Shown here: one piece after another, positions 11,821-23,833 of the stretch
How the letters are laid out: every line of letters begins with the position of its first letter
Position numbering within the stretch: the stretch's first letter is position 1
Source: JAICJC01 sp963757605
GTDB lineage: Bacteria; Actinomycetota; Thermoleophilia; Gaiellales; JAICJC01
NCBI GenBank assembly: GCA_963757605.1
Contig: CAVWSF010000005.1
Coordinates: 744,001 to 808,000 of the forward strand
Direction of reading: 5' to 3'
Length of the DNA: 64,000 bases
Translations under genes and position numbers: made by a program
Notes under the pieces: generated by a model
Seen by the model: the letters and a program-made list of their open reading frames with translations, nothing else
What the model was told of the DNA's origin: nothing
Database searches by the model: none

Positions 11821-12208
11821 ATCGCTGGGGGGTTCGGGGGTTGATAGGGCACGAGGTCGCGGCGGTAGCTGCGGTGGACGCGCGCCACCTCCGCCCGCAG
11901 GTGGCGGGACGCGGCGGCGAGCTGCCTATGGAGGTCAGCGACCTGCGCATCGAGCCGGGCGACCATTTCCTCGAGCTCGAGCACCCGCACGGCGCCGGCC
12001 AGGTTCAGGCCCAGCTCGCCGGTGAGGAGGCTGATCTTGCGGAGGCGAGCCAGGTCGGCCTCGGAGTAGCGGCGGGTGCCGCCGGGCGTCCGCCGCGGCC
12101 GCACCAGCCCGCGGGCCTCGTAGACGCGCAGCGTCTGCTGGTGCAGGCCGGTGAGCTCGGCGGCGACCGAGATCGAGTAGCGCGGGCGCGAGTCGGGGCC
12201 GAGGGTCG

Positions 12209-12212
<4 letters not shown>
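11796..12212 (-). CDS. hspR: MerR-family heat-shock repressor HspR
   Basis: 138 residues. The winged helix-turn-helix begins RYSISVAAELTGLHQQTLRV and continues YEARGLVRPRRTPGGTRRYS, both diagnostic of HspR. It ends with a coiled-coil dimerisation region (about 85-125). In Streptomyces and mycobacteria HspR binds HAIR operators with DnaK as co-repressor and controls dnaK and clpB; the dnaK-grpE-dnaJ-hspR order is conserved here and clpB is appended. ATG at 12212 overlaps the dnaJ stop (ATGA). I did not find a good HAIR inverted repeat upstream of dnaK. Confidence 0.95.
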
Positions 12213-13329
<1,117 letters not shown>

Positions 13330-13330
<1 letters not shown>

Positions 13331-13904
13331 TACTCGTCCTCGTCTGCGGGCGGGCCGCTCGACACGACGACGCGCGCGGCGCGCACGACCCGGTCGCCCA
13401 GCCGGTAGCCGCGCTGCCAGACCGCTGCGACGGTGCCCTCGGGCTGACCGGACGGCTGGTGTGAGAGCGCCTCGTGCACGTGCGGGTCGAACTCGTCGCC
13501 CAGCGCGCACGGGATCTCCTCGAGGCCGCGGCGGGCGAGCAGGCCGGCCAGCTGCTGCTTCACGAGCTGCACGCCCTCTGCGACCTTCGCCTCCTCGTGG
13601 TGCTCGGAGGCGTCGAGCGCCCGCTCGAGGTTGTCGAGCACGGGCAGGAGCTCGCCGACGATCGACTCGGTCGCCCGGGACGTCTGGGCCTCGGTCTCGC
13701 GCGCCACCCGCTTTCGGTAGTTGTCGAAGTCGGCGGCGACCCGGCGCAGGTCGTTCAGATACTCCTCGGCGCGGCGGCGTGCATCCTCGAGCTCTGCCTC
13801 GAGCTCACCGGCCTCGAAGTCGGCCGACTCGTCGGCGCCTTCCGCCGCGCCTGTGGGCGCGGCGGAAGGGTTCGAGCCGATGTCGCGGTGGTGCTCCTCG
13901 TGGG

Positions 13905-13908
<4 letters not shown>
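13330..13908 (-). CDS. grpE: Nucleotide exchange factor GrpE
   Basis: 192 residues. An acidic, Ala-rich N-terminus (1-40) is followed by the long dimerisation helix (about 35-85, LRRVAADFDNYRKRVARE) and the beta domain ending VWQRGYRLGDRVVRAARVVV. GrpE releases ADP from DnaK. ATG at 13908 overlaps the dnaK stop as ATGA. The early coding region can form a perfect 14-bp hairpin (see 13838-13869), which is unusual so close to a coupled start. Confidence 0.96.
13838..13869 (-). other. Perfect 14-bp hairpin within the start of grpE
   Basis: The arm CCTTCCGCCGCGCC (13838-13851) pairs without mismatch with 13856-13869 around a 4-base loop. In the mRNA the stem begins 39 bases after the grpE start codon, at the dnaK-grpE junction. 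It could attenuate or stabilise the message, or it may be a by-product of GC-rich Ala/Ser codons. Confidence 0.5.
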
Positions 13909-15814
<1,906 letters not shown>

Positions 15815-15852
15815 GTGGTGCTCGCTCCTTGCGTGGTTACGACAGAGAAAAT

Positions 15853-17946
15853 CTAAGTCGAGTTATAGCAACTTTTGGCACCCTCGGCAAGGGATGGTGT
15901 GGCGTAGATCGTGTATCCGGGCGTCTTCACGAGCGGGCGCAGCCAGGGGACCCGGTTCAGGACCGGGCGGCGGCCGTGGTTCAGGAGCGGCCGTCCCCCG
16001 ACCTTGGCCTGGGTCACGGCGACGACGACGTCGACCCGCTGGCGGTCGATGTAGGCCCGGTTCGCGAGCGGGTCCTCGAAGAACGCCTTCGCGCCGAGCA
16101 CGACGGGCAGGACCTGGCGCAGCACCGAGGGGCGCAGATAGGGCGCCATCCCCTCGTCGATGCTCGTGCGCCGGGCGAGCACCTCGAAGCTCCCGGCGGT
16201 GCGCACGTTCACGAGCATGCGCGCGTCACAGGGCACCGTGCGCGCGAGCGTCTGCATGAGCTGGAGGCCGCGGTCCTCGAGCGGCGAGGTCGGCCGCGGC
16301 GACACCGACGCGGCGACGAGCACCGCCAGGACGGCGGCCGCGACGGAGACGGCCCGCCGGACCGTCCGGCCCCGGTCGCGACCGAGCCGGGCGGCGATGT
16401 CGCGGACCGCCGCGCTCGCGACGACGACGGCGGTCAAGACGGCGAGCAGCACGCCGTACTCGAAGAGCCGGCGGGGCCCGAACGTCGCCGGCACGAACGT
16501 GCGGTAGCGGTGGCTGAAGTAGAGGCCGAGCGCGACCAGGACGAGGGCGGTCGCCCACGCCGCGACCACGGACGGCCCGAGCGACCTGCGCCGCCGCAGG
16601 AGCACCAGAGCCGAGCCGACCAGGAGCAGCACCACGCCGGCGAAGTCGCGCCTCGGCGTGGTGATCTGCACCTCGTTGAAGACGCTCGAGACGGCGACCG
16701 TACCGATCTGGCTCGGCCGGATCGCCCACCCGGAGCGGCGCCCACGCGGGTGCGACGGCTTCACCACCTCGAACGTCTTCGTCGGGTCGAGCGTGACCGG
16801 GAAGCCCGGGTAGCCGCCCGACCCGCGCGCCCGCTGGAAGCCCAGGTCGCCGCCCGACGCGCCGAGGGCGGCCAGCCACACGACGACCGTGACGACCGCG
16901 GCGATGCCCGCCGCCCGGGCCACCCGGCCGGCCCTGCGGCGGCGGTCGCGGCCGAGCGCGACGCTCGCGACCGCGTACCAGACGGCGAAGATGCCGACGA
17001 CCGCCACCGGGATGAGGTGGGTGCCCGCGCCCGTCCCGAGCAGGAGCCCGGCGACGACGGCCTCGCGGCGGCCGGCGCGGCCGCGCACGATCGCCACGGC
17101 GACGACCGCCGCGCACACGGCGAGCGTCCGCCCCAGGGTCTCGACCCGGTAGGTGCCCGCATCCTCGGCGAACTCGGAGTTGAGCGGGAGCGCCGCCGGG
17201 GCGACGAGCAGCACGGCCGGCACGCCGACCGAGAGCGGGCCCAGCCCGAGCGCGCGGCCGAGCGCCAGGAGGGCTGCGAAGAGCCCGACCGCCCCCAGCC
17301 AGACGAGCGCGGTCATCGTCTGGGTGGCACCGTGCGGGGCGACCGACGCGATCCCGGCCTCGAACGAGTTCAGGACGACCTTGCTGACCGTGGTCGGGAG
17401 CACCATGCCCCACTGGAGCGTGGTCGGCGGGACGCGGCCGGCGTGCAGGATCTCCAGGCCATCCCCCCAGTAGCGCCACGCGGCCTCGCTGCTCGAGAGC
17501 AGCGTGCCGGGCTCGAGCCGCAGCTTCTGGACGGCGAACGACGCGAGGCCGATCAGGCCGGGCGCGAGCGTCCAGCGGGCGGCGCGGGCGTCGAGGGCCA
17601 GCGCACGCAAGTGCGGGCGCAGCGAGCGGCGACGGGCGGCGAGGCCCCAGACGAGGAGGGTGACGAGCGCCCACGCGGCCACGAAGGCCGTGCGGCCGAT
17701 GGTGTGCGTGACGGCGAGCACCGTGGCCGTGAGCGCGGTCGCGACGTAGCCGAGCCCGAACGTCAGCGCGACCGCGGCCTCGACGCTGAGCCGTCCTGGC
17801 CGGAAGGCGGCGAGCGTCGCCCCGGCCCCGGGAACGAGCACGACCACCACGACGACGAGAAGACTCGCGAGGCTCAGCGGACGACCCGGTAGAGGGTGTA
17901 TCGGTAGTCCGTGAAGCGGCCGTCGCCGAACGCGCGGACGCGGCAT
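15853..17946 (-). CDS. Large polytopic membrane protein, paralogue of the one at 2021-4057
   Basis: Up to 697 residues with about a dozen membrane segments and a soluble C-terminus carrying CDARMLVNVRTAGSFEVLA and EGMAPYLRP. The same landmarks in the same order are found in the protein at 2021-4057. The ATG at 17946 gives a 73-base overlap with the upstream gene. Alignment with the paralogue instead places the start at CTG 17877 (CTGAGC against the paralogue's GTGAGC), overlapping the upstream TGA. Probably an envelope glycan enzyme of GT-C type; the activity is unknown. It ends 38 bases before dnaK. Confidence 0.72.
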   Translation of the reverse strand: MPRPRVRRRPLHGLPIHPLPGRPLSLASLLVVVVVVLVPGAGATLAAFRPGRLSVEAAVALTFGLGYVATALTATVLAVTHTIGRTAFVAAWALVTLLVWGLAARRRSLRPHLRALALDARAARWTLAPGLIGLASFAVQKLRLEPGTLLSSSEAAWRYWGDGLEILHAGRVPPTTLQWGMVLPTTVSKVVLNSFEAGIASVAPHGATQTMTALVWLGAVGLFAALLALGRALGLGPLSVGVPAVLLVAPAALPLNSEFAEDAGTYRVETLGRTLAVCAAVVAVAIVRGRAGRREAVVAGLLLGTGAGTHLIPVAVVGIFAVWYAVASVALGRDRRRRAGRVARAAGIAAVVTVVVWLAALGASGGDLGFQRARGSGGYPGFPVTLDPTKTFEVVKPSHPRGRRSGWAIRPSQIGTVAVSSVFNEVQITTPRRDFAGVVLLLVGSALVLLRRRRSLGPSVVAAWATALVLVALGLYFSHRYRTFVPATFGPRRLFEYGVLLAVLTAVVVASAAVRDIAARLGRDRGRTVRRAVSVAAAVLAVLVAASVSPRPTSPLEDRGLQLMQTLARTVPCDARMLVNVRTAGSFEVLARRTSIDEGMAPYLRPSVLRQVLPVVLGAKAFFEDPLANRAYIDRQRVDVVVAVTQAKVGGRPLLNHGRRPVLNRVPWLRPLVKTPGYTIYATPSLAEGAKSCYNST
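15862..15890 (-). promoter_or_regulatory. Sigma70-type promoter of the dnaK operon
   Basis: On the minus strand TTGCCG (15885-15890) and TATAAC (15862-15867) are separated by 17 bases, an ideal spacing, and lie 48 bases upstream of the dnaK ATG at 15814, partly within the end of the upstream gene. ACTCGAC overlaps the -10 region and matches five of seven bases of a HAIR half-site, but no second half-site is properly spaced. Confidence 0.65.
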
Positions 17947-19778
17947 GCGGCCGTGCGGTCGAGCCCGCCGCTCACGCGGTCACCCGCCGGCACGAGGACC
18001 GCGGTGACGCCCGCCGGCAGCGCGCCGCCGTCGCCGAGCCCGAGCACCACCTGCTTCCGGTCCCTCTGCCGCGGGATGTGCCGGAACATGTCTCGGTAGC
18101 GGATCCGTGGCCGGGGGACGTAGTAGAGGTGCGACCCGGTGGCCGCGAAGAACGACAGCGCGACCGCCTCGGCGGCATTGTTGTCCTCGCCGCGGACGGG
18201 CACGATCGCGAGCACATCGCCGGCGGCGAGCGGCGGCGCGGGCGCGCACGTGACCGTGGGGTGCCGCTCGCTCCATGCCTCGGCCCGGTTCATCCCCACG
18301 GCGGCCGTGACGGCCGAGGCGACGCAGGCCGCGCCCAGGGCCACCGCCGCGTACGGCGCCGCCGTCCTCGCGGCGCGCACGACCGCGACCGCTCCGAGCG
18401 CGGCCGGCGGCACCAGCGCCAGAGCCAGGAGCGGCAGGTAGCGCACGCTCCGCGAGAGGGCCGGGAGCGCGCCGCCGCCGCCCAGGCCGGTGAGCGACAC
18501 GAGGTAGGCGGCCAACGGCACCGCCACGAGCACGGCGATGGCGTAGCGGTCGACCTCGCGGTCGCGCACCGCCTGCGAGAGGCCGCCGACGAGCGCGAGC
18601 GCGAGCAGCAGGGCCACGGTGACGAGCGCCTGGGAGGCGTCGAGGTTGAGCGACGGCGCCCGGGTCGTGGGGATGAACCCGCCGAGCCGGTGGTAGTGCC
18701 AGGCGAGCGGGGCCAGCCAGACGGCCGCCACCATGGCGGCCGCCGCAGCGGCAGCCGCGAGCACCCGGACCGGCACGCCCAGCGAGAGCACGACGGCGCA
18801 GCCGACGGTCACGGCCGCGGCCACCGGCGAGAGCAGGAAGACGAGGCCGATGGCCGCCCCGGCCGCGGCGCCGATCCGCGGCGAGCGCCGGCGGCGGGCG
18901 CGCAGGACGAGCCAGAGCGCGAGCGGCACGAGGGCCAGCCCGAGGTCGCGCGGCTCCGCCGGCGGGACGGCCGCGAGCGCGGGCGTCGGCCCCGGCGAGA
19001 GCAGGAGGTCGCCGCCGTAGGCGCCGGCCCCGGGCCGAAACTGGGCGAAGCCGGCCGGGACGTTGCGCGGCCCGCCCGCGCCCACCGTCAGCACCGCCGC
19101 CGGCCCTCTGGCCCACAGCCACCCCAACCCGCCGCCGCCCACCGCCAGGACGACCGCCCACGACGCCGCCCGTTCGGACAACCGAAGCTCGCGGGCCAGA
19201 AGCCACGCCCCCAGGCCCAGGGTGAGGAGGAGCAGCGCCTCGAGCACGAGCAGCGTCGTCGCCATTCCGGCCGCGAAGAGCTGCATCACGGCCGCCGCCA
19301 GCGAGTGGTAGAGCCAGGGGTAGGCGTTCGGCACGCCCTGGTAGAGCCCGGTCGGGGTGGTGGCGCCGCCCGCGAGTTGGCGGATCCAGCCCTCGTGCCA
19401 CTGGATGTCGCTGCCGGCGAGGAGCGGCGTGGGCGTCCTCCACGCCGGGTAGGCGACGGCCACGGCGAGGAGCGCGCCGGCCGCGACCGTCACGGGCCGG
19501 AACCGCTCCGGCCGCGCGGGCCGGCGCCGGGCGATCGCCGCGCCGACGATGACGAGCGCGAGCACCCTGAGCGCGACCGGATGCCCAAGGAGCGAGGCGC
19601 GGACGAACGGCTGGGACATAAGGAGCCAGCCGCCCCCCATCACCAGGAGCAGGCCGACCGCCAGCCGCTCGGCCGACGGGGAGCGCGGCGCGGCGGCGGT
19701 GCCCAGGCCCCACATGGCCGCCACGACCAGGACGACGTCCGCGACGCCGGCCACAACGGGCTCGACCGCATGCGGCAT
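17874..19778 (-). CDS. Polytopic membrane protein, GT-C-like, function unknown
   Basis: 634 residues, about thirteen hydrophobic segments. An external loop around residues 120-150 contains LLAGSDIQWHEGWIRQLAGG with acidic and His residues where GT-C transferases bind metal or the lipid-sugar donor. The C-terminal soluble part holds RPRIRYRDMFRHIPRQRDRK. ATG at 19778 is preceded by TAGATT ending 8 bases upstream, so it probably heads its own leaderless transcript that includes the paralogous gene downstream. Confidence 0.7.
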   Translation of the reverse strand: MPHAVEPVVAGVADVVLVVAAMWGLGTAAAPRSPSAERLAVGLLLVMGGGWLLMSQPFVRASLLGHPVALRVLALVIVGAAIARRRPARPERFRPVTVAAGALLAVAVAYPAWRTPTPLLAGSDIQWHEGWIRQLAGGATTPTGLYQGVPNAYPWLYHSLAAAVMQLFAAGMATTLLVLEALLLLTLGLGAWLLARELRLSERAASWAVVLAVGGGGLGWLWARGPAAVLTVGAGGPRNVPAGFAQFRPGAGAYGGDLLLSPGPTPALAAVPPAEPRDLGLALVPLALWLVLRARRRRSPRIGAAAGAAIGLVFLLSPVAAAVTVGCAVVLSLGVPVRVLAAAAAAAAMVAAVWLAPLAWHYHRLGGFIPTTRAPSLNLDASQALVTVALLLALALVGGLSQAVRDREVDRYAIAVLVAVPLAAYLVSLTGLGGGGALPALSRSVRYLPLLALALVPPAALGAVAVVRAARTAAPYAAVALGAACVASAVTAAVGMNRAEAWSERHPTVTCAPAPPLAAGDVLAIVPVRGEDNNAAEAVALSFFAATGSHLYYVPRPRIRYRDMFRHIPRQRDRKQVVLGLGDGGALPAGVTAVLVPAGDRVSGGLDRTAACRVRAFGDGRFTDYRYTLYRVVR

Positions 19779-19786
19779 GGGCGCGG

Positions 19787-19792
19787 AATCTA
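19787..19792 (-). promoter_or_regulatory. -10-like box (TAGATT) for the gene at 17874-19778
   Basis: TAGATT ends 8 bases before the ATG at 19778; no ribosome-binding site follows it. Confidence 0.45.
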
Positions 19793-19822
19793 CCGGACGG
19801 CGCCGTCACCGGCGGACGCGGA

Positions 19823-19828
19823 TAGACT
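19823..19828 (+). promoter_or_regulatory. -10-like box (TAGACT) of the sulfatase gene
   Basis: TAGACT ends 8 bases before the GTG at 19837, in the 58-base divergent gap with the membrane-protein gene; no ribosome-binding site is seen. Confidence 0.45.
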
Positions 19829-19836
19829 CGGCTCCG

Positions 19837-21258
19837 GTGGGGAGGCGGGCACGGGTCCAGAGGGGACGGCGAGCCGTGGCAGCGGCGATCGTCGCGCTGG
19901 CTGCCCTGCTGTGCCCGGCCCCGGGCGTCGGCGCAGATGCCCACGCGGCCACGACCCGTCCGAACATCGTCATCATCCTCACCGACGACCAGCCGGCGCA
20001 GACGATGTGGGCCATGCCGCGAACGCAGCGGCTGCTCACCGCCCACGGCGTCAAGTTCACGTCGTACTACGACTCCGTCTCGCTGTGCTGCCCGGCGCGG
20101 GCGGCGCTCCTCACCGGCCGCTACGCGCACTCGACCCACGTGTACGGCAACGCACCGCCGCTCGGCGGGTCGTACACGTTTCGCCACCGCGGCGACGATG
20201 CCCAGACCCTGGCGGTCTGGCTGCACGGGGCCGGCTACCGCACGGGCCTCTTCGGCAAGTACCTGAACGGCTACGCCGGCGGCTTCGTGCCGCCGGGCTG
20301 GGATACGTTCACCACCTCGGCCCGGTACTGGGGCGGCCCGGGCTACGAGCAGGGCCGGCTCAAGCACTACCCGCTCACCACCTACATGCCGGACTACATG
20401 GGCACCCGGACGGCTCGGTTCATCCGCTCGACGCCGCGCAACCGGCCGGTCTTCGCCTACTACGCCCCGTACGCACCCCACGCCAACCCGAGCCCCGAGC
20501 CGGGGTTCGCCAAGCTGCCCGTGTGCTGGCGATGCCACGGCTGGCCGACGCCCGACTTCAACGAGGTGAATGTCTCCGACAAGCCGGCGTTCGCGCGCCG
20601 GCCGCTTCTGAGCCGGCCGCAGAGGACGCTCGTACGCCATTTCCGCACGCGCCAGATCCGGACGCTCCAGTCGGTCGACCTGAAGGTGGGCAGGATCGTG
20701 GCGGCGCTCAAGGCGACCGGCCGCCTGCACAACTCGATCATCGTCTTCACGTCAGACAACGGCGTGATGTGGGGCTCGCATCGCTTCCCGGCCTCCTCGA
20801 AGCGAAACCCCTACCGGAAGGCGAGCCGCATGCCGCTCATCATCCGCGCCGACCTGCTCGGCGACGAGCCGCGCGTGGAGCGGCGGCTGGTCGGGAACGT
20901 CGACATCGCCCCCACCCTGGCCGACCTGGCGGGCGCGGCGGTGCCGGCGTCCGTCGAGGGCCACAGCTTCGCGCCGATCCTGCGCGCCCCCTCCCGGCAC
21001 TGGGCGCGAACGCTGCTCATCGAGAACTTCACCCGCACGCCGATCGTCGGCCGCGCCCCGAGCTACTGCGGCGTTCGCACCGGCGGGTTCCTCTTCGTCC
21101 ACTACGCCGGCGGGACGGAGGAGCTCTATAACGAGCGGCGCGACCCGTACGAGCTGCACAACATCGCCGGCTCGCCTGACGTCGCGGGCACCCGAGCGCA
21201 CCTACTGCAGCAGACGCGCCGGCTGTGCACGCCGCCGCCGCGCGGCTTCACGTTCTGA
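19837..21258 (+). CDS. Secreted sulfatase (alkaline phosphatase superfamily)
   Basis: 473 residues. A positively charged start and a hydrophobic segment with an Ala-rich cleavage region (about 13-36) form a signal peptide. RPNIVIILTDDQ supplies metal-binding aspartates, and CCPARAALLTGR carries the C-X-P-X-R core in which the first Cys would be converted to formylglycine. FTSDNGVMWGSHR supplies the second Asp/Asn pair and the C-terminal EELYNERRDPYELHNIA is family-typical. It would hydrolyse sulfate esters outside the cell; it needs a formylglycine-generating enzyme, not seen in this window. GTG 19837 fits the -10 spacing; GTG at 19876 is an alternative. Confidence 0.88.
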   Translation: MGRRARVQRGRRAVAAAIVALAALLCPAPGVGADAHAATTRPNIVIILTDDQPAQTMWAMPRTQRLLTAHGVKFTSYYDSVSLCCPARAALLTGRYAHSTHVYGNAPPLGGSYTFRHRGDDAQTLAVWLHGAGYRTGLFGKYLNGYAGGFVPPGWDTFTTSARYWGGPGYEQGRLKHYPLTTYMPDYMGTRTARFIRSTPRNRPVFAYYAPYAPHANPSPEPGFAKLPVCWRCHGWPTPDFNEVNVSDKPAFARRPLLSRPQRTLVRHFRTRQIRTLQSVDLKVGRIVAALKATGRLHNSIIVFTSDNGVMWGSHRFPASSKRNPYRKASRMPLIIRADLLGDEPRVERRLVGNVDIAPTLADLAGAAVPASVEGHSFAPILRAPSRHWARTLLIENFTRTPIVGRAPSYCGVRTGGFLFVHYAGGTEELYNERRDPYELHNIAGSPDVAGTRAHLLQQTRRLCTPPPRGFTF

Positions 21259-21889
21259 GCGAACGCCCGTAGTCGCACAGGTCGAGCAGCACGCACTCCT
21301 CGCAGCGCGGCCGCCGGGCCGTGCAGGTCGTCCGCCCGTGCCGGATCAGGAGCAGGTGCCCCTCGAGCATCCGATCCGCGGGCGTCATCGCGGTCAGAAG
21401 GGCGTGGGCGGCGTCGGCGCCGGTGCCGGCGGGGACGAGCCCGACGCGAAGCGCGATCCGGTGGATGTGGGTGTCGACCGGCATGACCGGGACGTCCAGG
21501 CTGAAGAGCAGGACGCAGGAGGCCGTCTTGGGGCCGACGCCGGGGAGCGCCACGAGCCACCGCATCGCCTCGTCCGCCGGGAGGCCTCCCAGCCACTCCA
21601 GGTCGAGCCGGTCCAGGTCGCGCAGGACGGCCTGGATGCGGGGCGCCTTCTGGACGGCCAGCCCGCCGGGCCGGAGCGCCTCGACGAGCTCGGCCTCCGG
21701 AGCGTCCCGGACGTCCTCCCAGGCCGGGAACCGCTCCCGCATGCGGGCGTAGGCGTGCTCGCTGTTTCGGTCGCTCGTGTTCTGGCTCAGGATCGTGAGC
21801 ACGAGCTCGTCCAGGGCGGGCCGGCGTGTGCGTAGGACGGCCTTCCCGTAGGCCGCCTCGAGCCGGTCCAGGATCTCGGCCATCGGCAT
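21248..21889 (-). CDS. nth: Endonuclease III
   Basis: 213 residues. The helix-hairpin-helix LPGVGPKTASCVLL includes the catalytic Lys, VDTHIHRIALRVGL contains the catalytic Asp, and the C-terminal C-X6-C-X2-C-X5-C cluster (CTARRPRCEECVLLDLC) binds a [4Fe-4S]. It excises oxidised pyrimidines and cleaves the abasic site. ATG at 21889 is preferred to an upstream in-frame start because TAGAAC ends 7 bases before it. The 3' end overlaps the convergent sulfatase gene by 11 bases. Confidence 0.93.
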   Translation of the reverse strand: MPMAEILDRLEAAYGKAVLRTRRPALDELVLTILSQNTSDRNSEHAYARMRERFPAWEDVRDAPEAELVEALRPGGLAVQKAPRIQAVLRDLDRLDLEWLGGLPADEAMRWLVALPGVGPKTASCVLLFSLDVPVMPVDTHIHRIALRVGLVPAGTGADAAHALLTAMTPADRMLEGHLLLIRHGRTTCTARRPRCEECVLLDLCDYGRSLRT

Positions 21890-21896
21890 GCGGGCG

Positions 21897-21929
21897 GTTC
21901 TACCACTGCTGGGCGGGGGTAGGTACGCT
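21897..21929. promoter_or_regulatory. Divergent leaderless promoters of nth and moaA
   Basis: The minus strand has TAGAAC (21897-21902), 7 bases before the nth ATG; the plus strand has TACGCT (21924-21929), 6 bases before the moaA GTG. Both genes are served from a 46-base gap without ribosome-binding sites. Confidence 0.5.
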
Positions 21930-21935
21930 GCAACG

Positions 21936-22943
21936 GTGGATCCCGTGCTCGACACGCGCTCGCGGCCGCTGCGCGACCTGCGGATCTCGGTCACCGACCG
22001 GTGCGACTTCCGCTGCGTCTACTGCATGCCCAAGGAGGTCTTCGGGCGCGACTTCCAGTTCCTGCGCCGCTCGGAGCTCCTCACGTTCGAGGAGATCGCC
22101 CGGGTGGTGCGGATCGGGGCCGGGCTGGGCATCCACAAGCTCCGCCTGACCGGCGGGGAGCCGCTTCTTCGCCGCGATCTCGAGCGGCTCGTGGCGATGC
22201 TGGCCGAGATCGACGGGATCGCCGATATCGCGATGACCACCAACGGGTCGCTCCTTCCCCGCAAGGCCCGGGCGCTGGCCGACGCCGGACTGCGCCGGGT
22301 GACGGTCAGCCTCGACTCCCTGGACGACTCCGTGTTCGGCGCGGTGAACGACGTCGACTTCCCGGTCGAGCGCGTGCTCGAGGGGATCGCCGCCGCGGCG
22401 GAGGCTGACATGCCCGTCAAGGTCAACATGGTGGTGAAGCGCGGCCTGAACGACGGGTCCGTGCTCGAGATGGCCGAGCACTTCCGCGGCACGGGGCACA
22501 TCCTGCGCCTGATCGAGTACATGGACGTCGGGACGACCAACGGCTGGCAGATGGACGACGTCGTGCCGGCCGCCGAGCTGGTCGAGGCGATCGGCGCCGA
22601 GTGGCCGCTCGAGCCCGTCGAGCCGGCGTACCCCGGAGAGGTCGCCCGCCGCTACCGCTACGCCGACGGCGCGGGCGAGGTCGGCGTGATCGCGTCGGTG
22701 ACCCAGCCCTTCTGCCACGACTGCTCGCGCGCCCGGCTCTCGGCCGAGGGTCGCCTCTACACCTGCCTCTTCGCCGCTGCCGGCCACGACCTGCGCCGGC
22801 GGCTTCGCGGCGACGGCGGAGACGAGGAGCTGGAGGCGTTCCTGCGCCGGATCTGGGGCAGGCGTGCCGACCGCTACTCCGAGCTGCGGACGGCCGAGAC
22901 CTCTCGCCGGCCCAAGGTCGAGATGTCGCACATCGGCGGCTGA
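21936..22943 (+). CDS. moaA: GTP 3',8-cyclase MoaA
   Basis: 335 residues. Radical-SAM cluster CDFRCVYC (C-X3-C-X2-C) near residue 25, then KLRLTGGEPLLR. A second cluster is formed by FCHDCSRARLS and the Cys in LYTCLF, and the protein ends in the required Gly-Gly (SHIGG). It turns GTP into cyclic 3',8-dihydro-GTP, the first step of molybdenum-cofactor synthesis. GTG at 21936 gives a normal family start; a longer frame exists upstream but would overlap nth. No other moa gene is nearby. Confidence 0.96.
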   Translation: MDPVLDTRSRPLRDLRISVTDRCDFRCVYCMPKEVFGRDFQFLRRSELLTFEEIARVVRIGAGLGIHKLRLTGGEPLLRRDLERLVAMLAEIDGIADIAMTTNGSLLPRKARALADAGLRRVTVSLDSLDDSVFGAVNDVDFPVERVLEGIAAAAEADMPVKVNMVVKRGLNDGSVLEMAEHFRGTGHILRLIEYMDVGTTNGWQMDDVVPAAELVEAIGAEWPLEPVEPAYPGEVARRYRYADGAGEVGVIASVTQPFCHDCSRARLSAEGRLYTCLFAAAGHDLRRRLRGDGGDEELEAFLRRIWGRRADRYSELRTAETSRRPKVEMSHIGG

Positions 22944-22981
22944 GCCACCCCTGCCGGGTGGGCCCCGACCGCCGATTTCGC

Positions 22982-22987
22982 TAAAAT
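22982..22987 (+). promoter_or_regulatory. -10-like box (TAAAAT) of the PAP2 gene
   Basis: TAAAAT ends 8 bases before the ATG at 22996; it is an AT-rich hexamer in a very GC-rich context and no Shine-Dalgarno follows. Confidence 0.5.
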
Positions 22988-22995
22988 GCGAGTGC

Positions 22996-23811
22996 ATGGA
23001 CGCTGCGCCCACCACCCTGCGTTCCCGCCTACGCGCGCCTCGATGGCTGCCCAAGGGGTGGCCTGACTTCTTCTTGCAGTTGGCGCTCTTCACGGTCGTG
23101 GACGTGCTCTACGAGCTGACGCGCGGACTCTCGGAGGGCAACGTGGTGACGGCGATCGGCCACGCGCGCAGCGTCGTCTCGTGGGAGCAGTCGCTCGGGA
23201 TCTTCAACGAGCTCGACGTGCAGCAGTGGGCGCTCCAGCGCCACTGGGCGCTCGACGTCGCCGACTTCACGTACTTCCACATGCACTTCGTCGTGACGAC
23301 GGTCTTCATGTTCTGGCTCTACCTGCGCCGGAACCGCCACTACTACTTCATCCGAAACGCCGTCTTCGTCGCCGACGCGATCGCGCTCGTCGGGTTCACG
23401 CTCTTCCCGACCGCGCCGCCGCGGATGCTGACCGACCTCGGCTTCACCGACACGCTCGACCGGTACGCCTCGGTCTCGAACTACTCGGGGCCGATCGCCG
23501 ACCTCGCGAACCCCTTCGCGGCGGTGCCGTCGATCCACACGTGCTACTCGCTCATCATCGGCCTCTCGTGCTTCTTCCTCGTGCGACGCCGACCGCTTCG
23601 CGTCACGTGGCTCTTCTACCCATGCCTGATCGTGTTCTCGATCATCGCGACGGCCAACCACTTCTGGCTCGACGCCATCCTCGGCGGCCTGCTCGCCGCC
23701 GTCGCGCTCTCGGTCGCGTGGGTCATCGAGCGCTACCGGCCGACGCTGCCGCACTCGGCGCGGACCCGCATGCGGCTCGAGCCGCGCCGCCGGCTGGCCG
23801 ACGCGAGATAG
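22996..23811 (+). CDS. PAP2-family membrane protein, inositolphosphotransferase (Aur1/Ipt1)-like
   Basis: 271 residues, six membrane segments. The phosphatase-superfamily motifs are present as PSIHTCYSLIIG (C2 His) and NHFWLDAILGGLLA (C3 His-X3-Asp), as in the PAP2_3/Aur1 subgroup that transfers or removes phospho-inositol from lipids. It directly precedes a CDP-alcohol phosphotransferase and inositol-3-phosphate synthase, so a role in inositol-lipid metabolism is likely. It could be a lipid phosphatase or an inositol-phosphate transferase; sequence alone does not decide. Confidence 0.82.
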   Translation: MDAAPTTLRSRLRAPRWLPKGWPDFFLQLALFTVVDVLYELTRGLSEGNVVTAIGHARSVVSWEQSLGIFNELDVQQWALQRHWALDVADFTYFHMHFVVTTVFMFWLYLRRNRHYYFIRNAVFVADAIALVGFTLFPTAPPRMLTDLGFTDTLDRYASVSNYSGPIADLANPFAAVPSIHTCYSLIIGLSCFFLVRRRPLRVTWLFYPCLIVFSIIATANHFWLDAILGGLLAAVALSVAWVIERYRPTLPHSARTRMRLEPRRRLADAR

Positions 23812-23820
23812 CGCCCGTGG

Positions 23821-23826
23821 TATAGT
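23821..23826 (+). promoter_or_regulatory. -10 box (TATAGT) of the inositol-lipid operon
   Basis: TATAGT ends 7 bases before the ATG at 23834, with no Shine-Dalgarno. It selects that ATG over the GTG at 23825, which lies inside the box. Confidence 0.55.
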
Positions 23827-23833
23827 GGGCGGG

